DNA of 64,000 bases from Ruegeria sp. R14_0 (GTDB taxonomy: Bacteria > Pseudomonadota > Alphaproteobacteria > Rhodobacterales > Rhodobacteraceae), in assembly GCF_017743975.1 (NCBI RefSeq), contig NZ_JAGHRC010000011.1, forward strand, positions 62,001-126,000, read 5' to 3'. Each line of letters starts with the position of its first letter. The first letter of the stretch is position 1. Positions 18,442-25,978 of the stretch are shown here, in pieces. The notes under the pieces are model-generated. The model did no database searches. It was given only the letters and a program-made list of their open reading frames with translations, and was not told the DNA's origin. The position numbers were made by a program, and so were the translations under genes.

Positions 18442-19430
18442 TGTAAACCTCCGTCCAACGAGGGGTCGCCGTGATCCAACCAGCCCATGATGATCCTGAC
18501 ATCTATGCTCAGGAAGTCTTCTGCAAGGAATGGGTTGAAAGCAGGTATACACCCCGACTTGCGCCGGAATGCTTCTGCAAAATGTCCAAGTCGGAGCTGG
18601 GCTTCTCCGTCGTATAGCGCCTCTTCTATCCCACTCAGACACATTTCGATGATCATTCCAAACTCATTGCCACCTGCGTGAACCAGCCGCTTAAGAAACT
18701 CTCTCTGTTGAAGTTCAATGGAAGGTATCAGACCAGACTTCCGAACGAACTCAGTAAAGATCTCTGTGATCTCGGGTTCGTGGGATATCCAGCTCACTGC
18801 ACCCAAGTGCACAACATCTATGCGCCTTTTAAGCTGAACATCAGAATTGATCATCTCGATCAGATCGGGCGTGCCAGACAGAACAAGACCAACCGGCCAG
18901 TCCTTATCGTTCATAAGCGATTTCAGGGTGTTCACCACATCATTTCGGGTTTTGACGCCTTTGCTGATGTAGAGGTCCTGAGCCTCGTCCAGATGCACAA
19001 ACAGGGTCCTTCGCAGTTGGAGAAACTGACGCACCTGCGTCCAGATGATCCCAACCGATTTGTCCCGAGCGAGCGGATATCCCAAACCGGACAGGATCGT
19101 CGTACCAACATTCTTTAGCGTCGCTGGTGACGGCACCAGTAGCCGGATCACTTCCGCCACATCCTGTCCCTCCGTTGGCAGGATCAGGTCCGTATGATTG
19201 TCAAACAAGCGGTCTGCGAGAGTGGATTTCCCACTGCCGGACGCCCCGATCAGAGCAAGACCACGCGCCTCGCTTCGGCTACCCAATCGGATAGCCGCCC
19301 TTCTTCGGCGGAGATGGCGATCAAAAACAAGTTTGAAATCGTGGAATACCTGGTGTGAAACGAACATGTCTCGAAGGCGCGCAATCTGAGCGTCAATCTC
19401 ATCAGATGGATTGTCAGGGAGATCAGTCAT
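18438..19430 (-). CDS. tniB: TniB/TnsC-type AAA+ transposition ATPase
   Basis: 330 aa AAA+ regulator that links the target-selection protein to the transposase. Walker A is GASGSGKST (residues 62-70) and Walker B is FVHLDEA (144-150). The TniB hallmark is the SGTPDLIEMI sensor-like segment followed by LKRRI. The ATG at 19430 is chosen because it overlaps the tnsB stop by 8 bases; a longer frame exists inside tnsB. Translationally coupled to tniQ downstream. Confidence 0.9.
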   Translation of the reverse strand: MTDLPDNPSDEIDAQIARLRDMFVSHQVFHDFKLVFDRHLRRRRAAIRLGSRSEARGLALIGASGSGKSTLADRLFDNHTDLILPTEGQDVAEVIRLLVPSPATLKNVGTTILSGLGYPLARDKSVGIIWTQVRQFLQLRRTLFVHLDEAQDLYISKGVKTRNDVVNTLKSLMNDKDWPVGLVLSGTPDLIEMINSDVQLKRRIDVVHLGAVSWISHEPEITEIFTEFVRKSGLIPSIELQQREFLKRLVHAGGNEFGMIIEMCLSGIEEALYDGEAQLRLGHFAEAFRRKSGCIPAFNPFLAEDFLSIDVRIIMGWLDHGDPSLDGGLQ

Positions 19431-21561
19431 CTTCAATCCTCCATTTCGAAGTTCTGGCACGATCCCCAGTGGGGCTTTGTCCCTGGTCAGCTGTGTCCTC
19501 GGTGGTGTCTTCTCCTTCGTCCAATGACGGGATGACATGGCCGAATAGATCTGGCTCTGGCGGAAGGTCAAAGCCTTCAGGATCATCCGTTTCGATGCTC
19601 AAACCAAGGAACAGATCTTCCCTGGCTCGTCTAAGCCCAGCAGGTGTCTGACGCTTCAAAACAGCCCCGAACCGGCGCTCTTCTTCTGAGTTCTTTTGAA
19701 TGATGGCTTGCAATGCGTCAGAGACGATCTTCTCCGGAAGCACGGCCTCGGCCTTGTGCTTCAGCCGCAACTGACGCGCGGTCGCTTCCCAATGCTCATA
19801 AGACGCTCCATCGAAGCACTTCTGCAGAGCCCGCGCCGCAAACCATTCTTTTCCGATCTGAACCATGATCCAACCGAGGTCGTTCAGGTCAACTTTGATA
19901 TGAACGTGACGGCGGCGGTCGTGCACATAAAACTCACGCAGTGCCTGGCAGGTGTAGTCGATGCCAAACAGCCTCACTCCTTTGCCAAAGACGCGTCGGC
20001 GATATCCCACACCAAAGGCTCTGCGTCGGGTGGTTTCCGCGAGCTGGGGGACAATACCCATTTTCTCGGCGAGGCGTTTCCAGCAATTATTGGGGGTTTC
20101 GCCATTCAGCCCGCGGTGCGGCATGTTGTGATACACGTCCACAACGAACCTGATGAGGATTTCCATCAACACATCATCTGAAAGAGAGGCCATCTCTTCC
20201 GAAGGATAGTCTCCTCGCTCTTTAGGATCAGAAAATGTGCGACCGGCGAGAAGCGGCATCAGGGCCGTCCCAAAGGTTCGAAAGATCCGCTCCACTCGCC
20301 CCCGTAAACGTGGTAGCCCGCCGCGAGGCGTCTCAACAACCCCATGCGCATCAAAGACCGCACTTCGAAACGCATCGTCCACAAAAGCAACGCCAAGATC
20401 GGTCACCAGGGAACTCAACCCGCCGTAGTGATGCCAGGTCGACTTGCAGCCAGCCGCTATCGCAAGGTCCGTTTTGTCGCGTGTGATGTCAGACAAAAGA
20501 GCCATGGCGTCTTGGCAATTAGGCTTTTCCGCCAGTCGCATGCCCACCACACATCGCGTAGCACAGTCGATCGCGAGATAGAGCCAACGACGCCCACGGT
20601 TCAGCTTGGCGAGCTCTTCAGGGTTCAGATGGTCCAGGGCTCCGCGCTCGGCGAGTATCGTGATCAGATCAACGCACCATTCATCGATCTCAACACGCTC
20701 CATTGGGTAGCTGGCTGTTACACCTTCCTCATAGAGTGCGAACTTGCGATTGGCGTAGTCGACGCCATGCCTTTGGACACATGTGTAATACGGATCAAGC
20801 TCAGAAATTGCTCGCTCAACTTTCCGCCGCGACGGAATTGTGAGTTCCGGCTTGCCCTCCACCATTCGTTGCTCGTTTACGGCCTTAAACCGGTCTCGGC
20901 ACACATCAGCGACGTTCTTCTTGGTTAATCTTTTTCGGGTCAAATAGGCTTCGAGGCATTCGCCCAGCAATCTCGAAGCCTCGAGGCAGAACCGCGCAGT
21001 CCGGTTGCCGGATCTATGTGTGCCCGGGATCAAACCAAGCGGAGAGCCGCCTGCTTTCTCGTATCGTTTCACCCATTCTCTTAAGGTTCTTGGACTGGGT
21101 GGGTCCCGATAAACGTTCTTCTTTCCGGCCCTCGGGTTCCTCCAATTGCTTTGGGCCGCACGCGCCTGTTTGTTCACATGGGCTTCGATGGAAGGAATGA
21201 CGCTCTGAAGGGAGAAATCTGTCCGTTTCGCTTCATCGATACGCTCGAATTGATAGAACCCGTCTACCCATGAGAAGCGCCAGACTACTTCGGATCTCAC
21301 GTCATCTGGCAAGCTTGCTATTGTTTCAACACCCGCACTCATTCGCACGTCCTGGCGTTCAGGCAGAAAATACCCGGGATCAAAGGTCACATCAGGCCTT
21401 TGAAGGAGGTCGGCAAATTCGTCGAATGTGAGAGACAGGTTCCGGCCAGTCTCATCAAAATCTTCGAAGTGGTAACCAAAGTCTGTTTTCCGGTCTAATT
21501 TGTACTTCCGACCATCTACCGTCAGAAGGCCAAAGACACTTACTCTGAAAGGCAGGTTCAT
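19423..21561 (-). CDS. tnsB: TnsB/TniA-type DDE transposase
   Basis: 712 aa Mu/Tn7-type transposase. The retroviral-integrase fold shows D293 (EIDEWCVDL), D388 (VTDLGVAF) and E424 (GRVERIF), a complete DDE triad. The N-terminal 250 residues contain HTH-like segments (SPRTLREWVKRYEKAGG and TKKNVADVCRDRF) for end binding. The C-terminal beta-barrel and tail (about 540-712) end in an acidic stretch that in TnsB contacts TnsC. The start overlaps the tnsA stop (ATGA). It looks intact. Confidence 0.92.
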   Translation of the reverse strand: MNLPFRVSVFGLLTVDGRKYKLDRKTDFGYHFEDFDETGRNLSLTFDEFADLLQRPDVTFDPGYFLPERQDVRMSAGVETIASLPDDVRSEVVWRFSWVDGFYQFERIDEAKRTDFSLQSVIPSIEAHVNKQARAAQSNWRNPRAGKKNVYRDPPSPRTLREWVKRYEKAGGSPLGLIPGTHRSGNRTARFCLEASRLLGECLEAYLTRKRLTKKNVADVCRDRFKAVNEQRMVEGKPELTIPSRRKVERAISELDPYYTCVQRHGVDYANRKFALYEEGVTASYPMERVEIDEWCVDLITILAERGALDHLNPEELAKLNRGRRWLYLAIDCATRCVVGMRLAEKPNCQDAMALLSDITRDKTDLAIAAGCKSTWHHYGGLSSLVTDLGVAFVDDAFRSAVFDAHGVVETPRGGLPRLRGRVERIFRTFGTALMPLLAGRTFSDPKERGDYPSEEMASLSDDVLMEILIRFVVDVYHNMPHRGLNGETPNNCWKRLAEKMGIVPQLAETTRRRAFGVGYRRRVFGKGVRLFGIDYTCQALREFYVHDRRRHVHIKVDLNDLGWIMVQIGKEWFAARALQKCFDGASYEHWEATARQLRLKHKAEAVLPEKIVSDALQAIIQKNSEEERRFGAVLKRQTPAGLRRAREDLFLGLSIETDDPEGFDLPPEPDLFGHVIPSLDEGEDTTEDTADQGQSPTGDRARTSKWRIEDD

Positions 21562-22253
21562 TTTGCACCTCCCTTCGAAAGCAAAGTGTCGAGATCAATC
21601 AGGTGCTTTCTGTCGGCCGTTAGAACGTTTTCAAAGACCGCGATCACGATGCTCCTGAACCCTGCGCCTCCGAGCGCCAACAACTGGCACAGCTCGTCGA
21701 CCGTTACTGGAAAACAAACGTCACGGATGATGGATTTGAGATGAGCCTGATGCTCTGAATTTCGCGCCTTTGAGAACTCAACGAAACGTTGTGCGTTGAG
21801 GGCCTCTGCGCGGGTGAAATCGCGCTCCGTCACCAACACAATGTCATCGGCAAAGTCCTTGCTCATAGCCGCGCGAATCTGCTGAAGCTCGCGTAAGAAA
21901 TTCTTCTCCAACACCACCTTCCACGGCTTCACCGCTATGGCCAATCGGCGACCGCTTTTTAGCTCAACCAAAAAGTCAATGAAGTGGGTTTTGCGATTGC
22001 CTGATTGATCGCGGTAGCTGATGAATTGTGGCTGCTCCCACAAGTTTGCCACTGCAGGATTAGCCAGCACCAGGAAAAACACCCGCTGTTCCAGCTTACT
22101 TTCATATTGAACGATCCTCGGACGAATCTGCCCAGGCAATTGCATAACAGCTCCGCCTCTGGAGCTATGTGTCGACCTCCTTGGAATACCCCGTGTTGCA
22201 AGGCTGGGCTCAGGCGACATCTCGCCCGTTAATGTGAACTCTTCATCTTTCAT
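21558..22253 (-). CDS. tnsA: TnsA-type endonuclease
   Basis: 231 aa. Restriction-enzyme-like PD-(D/E)xK fold: a glutamate in YESKLEQRVF (E51 or E55), D93 in HFIDFLVELKSG, and K109 in LAIAVKP. In Tn7, TnsA cuts the 5' ends of the element so that transposition is cut-and-paste; its presence separates this element from Tn402/Tn5053-type elements, which lack it. The Q-x-K glutamine of Tn7 TnsA is Ala here (AVK), a common variation. It is the first gene of the operon. The C-terminal half would contact TnsC. Confidence 0.82.
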   Translation of the reverse strand: MKDEEFTLTGEMSPEPSLATRGIPRRSTHSSRGGAVMQLPGQIRPRIVQYESKLEQRVFFLVLANPAVANLWEQPQFISYRDQSGNRKTHFIDFLVELKSGRRLAIAVKPWKVVLEKNFLRELQQIRAAMSKDFADDIVLVTERDFTRAEALNAQRFVEFSKARNSEHQAHLKSIIRDVCFPVTVDELCQLLALGGAGFRSIVIAVFENVLTADRKHLIDLDTLLSKGGAK

Positions 22254-22397
22254 GTCTGTGATATGGAGCGCCGACCAGCTTGGGCCGATCGTGCCTCTCT
22301 ACCCTCTTTTGGTGTTCTTTGGGCAAAGCCAAACCATCTCATCGCCAATAGACGACGACGAAACAGTTGACTTTGAGATCATGGCGGGGGAAGAAGG

Positions 22398-22420
22398 TGT
22401 ATCGGTTACGTATCGATACA
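22398..22420. repeat. Inverted repeat upstream of tnsA
   Basis: TGTATCG (22398-22404) and CGATACA (22414-22420) form a 7-base inverted repeat with a 9-base spacer. A second copy of GTATCG at 22410-22415 makes it partly a direct repeat as well. It lies about 150 bases upstream of tnsA. It could be an operator for the neighbouring Ner-like regulator or part of the transposon end, which in Tn7-like elements carries TGT/ACA termini and short repeats. Confidence 0.45.
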
Positions 22421-22428
22421 GAATAAGG

Positions 22429-22472
22429 GGTCTCGCGGTGTAGTGGCTTGCGAGGCCTTTTTCTTTTCTTCC
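22429..22472 (+). terminator. Rho-independent terminator on plus strand upstream of tnsA
   Basis: A stem GGTCTCGC / GCGAGGCC (one G-T pair) with a loop of about 14 bases is followed directly by a T-rich run (TTTTTCTTTTCTT). It works only on the plus strand, where there is no convincing gene upstream; a 63-codon frame (22252-22443) ends inside the stem. It may end a short transcript antisense to the tnsA leader, or be the surviving 3' end of an interrupted host gene. Confidence 0.6.
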
Positions 22473-22485
22473 TATGAAATTGTTA

Positions 22486-22734
22486 CTAGCTCATCTTTGG
22501 GCACCTCCGTTGTCTATAACGTTCCGGCCACAGAGCCTCGGGAGTGGTCCCAAGCTTCTCTGCTATGGCTTTCTGAACATAATCGGAGCGCCTGTATCCT
22601 TGAGACACAGTAGACACCGAACTGATTGAACGACCGATGTCTCGGCTTAGCTTAGCCAGTGAACTGCCCTTGAGTCTAAGGTCACACTTGATCTGCTCAT
22701 GTTTGGCGAGATCGACAATCAGATTCCCTGTCAT
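22486..22734 (-). CDS. Ner/Nlp-type winged-helix DNA-binding protein
   Basis: 82 aa. It matches the small Mu-Ner/Nlp family: an RLKGSSLAKLSRDIGRS helix-turn-helix followed by AIAEKLGTTPEALWPERY, the characteristic C-terminal block. Ner represses early transposition genes in phage Mu, so here it may set expression of the tns operon or of the divergent HTH gene. It lies about 230 bases upstream of tnsA on the same strand. It looks full length. Confidence 0.75.
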   Translation of the reverse strand: MTGNLIVDLAKHEQIKCDLRLKGSSLAKLSRDIGRSISSVSTVSQGYRRSDYVQKAIAEKLGTTPEALWPERYRQRRCPKMS

Positions 22735-22945
22735 GTCAAATGTTCCGACTGATTCCGGTTACCGAAACCTAACAAATGAACTTACAGGTGTCATTTTTAT
22801 TGTTTATTAGCAATATGTTGCACATTAATGCCTCAAATTTTCAATGCCATGTCGAAAGACAATCAGCTAAGCTGCTGAAACGCCGATGGCTTTGCGCCAA
22901 GAGACGCAAATTGAGGTATCTGACGTTGAAGGAACTGGGTAAGGC

Positions 22946-23461
22946 TTGAACACAGTAGTCGAAATAAAGTGCGGCCGAGTTCCGACTATTTTCGTGAGAG
23001 AGACGCCAAATGCGTGGCAGCCATACCTGCGCCGCAAACTCCTAGCTCTACTTAAACTTAGCAAATCCCATAAGGAATTTGCTGAGCGGCTCGGAATTAG
23101 CCCGTTGGTTGTGCGACGGCTCCTGGATTTGCTTGGCGTCGACTATGTTCAACGCCTCTATAGGCAATATGAAAGGGGAAAGGCCTGTTCAGATATTGCC
23201 AATGCAAACGGGATGAAGCCAGCAACGCTGTCCAAACTCTTTAAGGAACGCGGCTTTGAGGTGAAGCGCGGGGTTCGCAGACCCAATGTCCCAAAACATA
23301 AGCTGCGCCGTATTTGGACGGAGACCCCAGTAATCAACAGGGTGGCGCGAAAATTCACAATCCATTGGCAAACGGCGCTGCGTCTGCTTGAGGACGAAAA
23401 GCTGATCGTGGGTTATAAAGGTCGACCGAGAAAACTCTCAAAACCATCACAGCCACCGTAG
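22946..23461 (+). CDS. Unknown protein with helix-turn-helix-like segments
   Basis: 171 aa, not recognised. Several short helical repeats resemble HTH units: HKEFAERLGISPLVVRRLLDLLG, then ACSDIANANGMKPATLSKLFKERG, and a third near VINRVARKFTIHWQTALRLLEDE. The basic C-terminus (YKGRPRKLSKPS) suggests DNA binding. A stop codon lies just before the TTG at 22946; a GTG at 22994 is an alternative start. It is divergent from the Ner-like gene across a 211-base AT-rich promoter region. A regulatory or accessory role in the mobile element is a guess. Confidence 0.55.
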   Translation: MNTVVEIKCGRVPTIFVRETPNAWQPYLRRKLLALLKLSKSHKEFAERLGISPLVVRRLLDLLGVDYVQRLYRQYERGKACSDIANANGMKPATLSKLFKERGFEVKRGVRRPNVPKHKLRRIWTETPVINRVARKFTIHWQTALRLLEDEKLIVGYKGRPRKLSKPSQPP

Positions 23462-23638
23462 GTTTTTCGTATGCGTCTCAGGGGTATCCTAGCAGACCAA
23501 AAAAACTCCTGGTTCGGCCCTTTGCGGACGCAGGACATATTAACCTTAGCTGCAGTGCAGCTCGAACAAAGCTGACGGTGAAGAGTTGTGCTGCTATGGT
23601 GCCGACGAAGCTGTTAGCCGCCCATTCGTGGAATTTGC

Positions 23639-25009
23639 TCAATGGATACGTTTCAAAATTGCAGCGCGGGCTATCGGTTCCCCGTCCTCCCACGCCTGCC
23701 CGGCCTGACTGATTAGGCGTCTGCGTTTGTTATCACTTGGGCCATGAACGATAGCCGAACGGACCTTGTAGAAGTGCCTCATCTTCTCTCTAATGGATGC
23801 CTTGTCCACATCATTTGTTGCCAAGAGGTCGGCTGCTGCTTTCTCAAGATCTCGACTTAGCGAGCGTCCGCGAGGTTTGAACAAGCGCTCAAACACAATC
23901 GCCAAGTCCAGTATTTTGTCCTCAGTAGAAAACCGTCCGTCGCGCCGATGGGATTCAGCAAGCCTTTGGATTATGGCCGCCATTTCTGGATACTCGGTTT
24001 CCCTCCTCCGTGCGAATAGGTCTTTGACTGACAGGATCTGCCCAATATCGACGGCCTCAATCTCATCAAACGCAGAGAAAAGGTGGCTTATTGAACGGCC
24101 ACTATGGGTTTGAGCTGAATCGTGGTGCGAACCGAGTAAACCGCTTGCACGACGCGGAATACATCCTTCGAATGTGGCTAGCCACGAGACACGTTGGCTC
24201 AGGGTAATTGAAAGTAGATTGGCAAACTCCGTCGCCCAACGATGAAAGAGAGGAGGAAGGTTTCGTGTTTGAAAACGAGGGGGATTGTGCAAGTCTCCAA
24301 ATCTGGGTTTCCAAGAAAACTGGCGAGCAATCCCAAATACGGCCTCCAGTCGCCGCCAATTGACTTGCTTCGCGGCAACTTCCGTCAGCCATTCGGGTTC
24401 AATGTGTTCCTGCAACTGTTCGAAAGGGACAAGTGAGTATCCTTCCCCAAGTTCAACTGTGTTTTCTACAAAAACGCCATGATACAAAGCGACGTCTATC
24501 GCTTTACCCAAATAGGGTTGGGTTTCACCGTCGCTATTCTGAATTGCAAGTTTCAGGATAGTGTTCAAATCGCTTGCAGGTCTGAGAAAGGGATCATTTG
24601 AGCTTTCATCTTGCGCCTCCATGAGACCAACTATCAACTGGCTCAGAGTCGTCATAGAGGTGTGGTTCAAGATCCCAACCTGAAACTCGTCTCTACCGAG
24701 GTTATTGCCCAAAGTGCGCGAAAGTGTGGGATGATATCTAAGGACCCCACGAACCGGGTCTATTGCTGCCTTCAGCTTCTTGAAGTTCTCAGTATTTTTG
24801 TACCGAGCCTCGAATAAGGCATCATCGTATAGCTTCTGGATGGCTTCACTGGGATACGGCGTCTCATCACGACCGTTTCGAACAATCCGTGTGTAACCAG
24901 TTGCACTGAAGTACCAATCCAAAAACGGTCTCTGTGCTCGTTCGAGCTTGGAAAGAGCAGTTGATAGTCTTTTCGTCCAGTCGGTTTGGTCAAAGTCTTT
25001 GAATAACAT
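23639..25009 (-). CDS. Apea-like HEPN domain protein, putative defence protein
   Basis: 456 aa. The N-terminal 350 residues are helical and unrecognised. The C-terminus (about 362-430) fits the Apea-like HEPN domain: LAIVFERLFKPRG, then RHFYKVRSAIVHG with the Rx4H motif R417-H422. HEPN domains with an intact Rx4-6H motif are usually metal-independent RNases in abortive-infection and toxin systems. It stands in an AT-rich island among other defence-like genes, divergent from a small gene that also carries an RNAFEH motif. No partner antitoxin is recognised. Confidence 0.65.
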   Translation of the reverse strand: MLFKDFDQTDWTKRLSTALSKLERAQRPFLDWYFSATGYTRIVRNGRDETPYPSEAIQKLYDDALFEARYKNTENFKKLKAAIDPVRGVLRYHPTLSRTLGNNLGRDEFQVGILNHTSMTTLSQLIVGLMEAQDESSNDPFLRPASDLNTILKLAIQNSDGETQPYLGKAIDVALYHGVFVENTVELGEGYSLVPFEQLQEHIEPEWLTEVAAKQVNWRRLEAVFGIARQFSWKPRFGDLHNPPRFQTRNLPPLFHRWATEFANLLSITLSQRVSWLATFEGCIPRRASGLLGSHHDSAQTHSGRSISHLFSAFDEIEAVDIGQILSVKDLFARRRETEYPEMAAIIQRLAESHRRDGRFSTEDKILDLAIVFERLFKPRGRSLSRDLEKAAADLLATNDVDKASIREKMRHFYKVRSAIVHGPSDNKRRRLISQAGQAWEDGEPIARAAILKRIH

Positions 25010-25253
25010 GACGAACTGTTAGGCTAGTCGTAGGTGGAATGCTAGGATTGGAACGCCCTTGCCTGTTAGGAATTCCGTTCTCGCCTATCGCGATCCATTG
25101 CTGCCGTTCGCCTTAACTAACCGTTTCCGCATTGCGCACCATCTGAGCGTCCATTCGTCGCGAGTGTAAAGCCCAAGGCTTGCCATACTTGCAGATCATC
25201 ACCGTATTCACATTGATAGTATCAGACGGCCCTAGGCTAACAGGAGTGTCTAC

Positions 25254-25859
25254 ATGTCAAACTTGGATGAAGATGTACGCAAGGAGCGAGAGACTTTGAT
25301 CGCAATAGAGTACCACGGCATCTATCCCGTATACGAAGCGTTCTACATCCACTCAATCATCTATGCCGCGGAACGTTCAGAGTTGGCTTTCGAGCGTTTT
25401 GATGAATCTGTTGCCGCAGGCCAGTCGCCAGAGTTGGTTTTCGCGACTATTCAAGAGGCTTTGACTCACGCGGGCGCGCTATCTCGCTTTTTCTGGCCAA
25501 TGAAAACCGAGAAAAACGTACTTGCGGCCGCACGCGGTGACAGATTGCGAAACGCCTTCACGCTTGATGAAAAATCACCTTTGAGATGGCGCAAGTTGCG
25601 AAATGCATTTGAGCACTTCGATGAAGATCTTGACCGCTTTCTTCTAGAAGATCGCGCGGGGTACTTTTTTCCAAGCCCGCTAGTGGACGATCAGACGCTC
25701 GCAGACGAAGCCATCGGGCATATCTTCAAGCTTGTTGATCCGAAGCATGGCATTTGCATTCTGCTTGGTGAAAAATTCGAATTTCGGCCAATTAGAGGCG
25801 AAGTGCAGCGAGTTTTGTCTCGCGCTCGCAAGATGGACGAGCAAGGCAGTCGTCTTTGA
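25254..25859 (+). CDS. Hypothetical protein with HEPN-like RNAFEH motif
   Basis: 201 aa. The conserved core is RKLRNAFEHFDEDLDRF, where R116-N-A-F-E-H121 matches an Rx4H pattern in a helical protein of HEPN size. This family is seen as a hypothetical protein in many bacteria and has no assigned role known to me. The start at 25254 follows an AGGAG-like site (CAGGAGTG). It is divergent from the Apea-HEPN gene with a 244-base gap and convergent with the Mrr-STAND gene. It could be a small RNase, a folding or immunity partner, or unrelated cargo. Confidence 0.6.
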   Translation: MSNLDEDVRKERETLIAIEYHGIYPVYEAFYIHSIIYAAERSELAFERFDESVAAGQSPELVFATIQEALTHAGALSRFFWPMKTEKNVLAAARGDRLRNAFTLDEKSPLRWRKLRNAFEHFDEDLDRFLLEDRAGYFFPSPLVDDQTLADEAIGHIFKLVDPKHGICILLGEKFEFRPIRGEVQRVLSRARKMDEQGSRL

Positions 25860-25978
25860 GGTATACCGGTAATTGGCCAGTTTGTCTGATGCCACAGTGC
25901 TGCTCATCAAGACGAGACGTGCGTCAACGGCTAGTCGTTCCAGAAAAATCAACCAAGTTACAGAAGAAATCAGTATCT

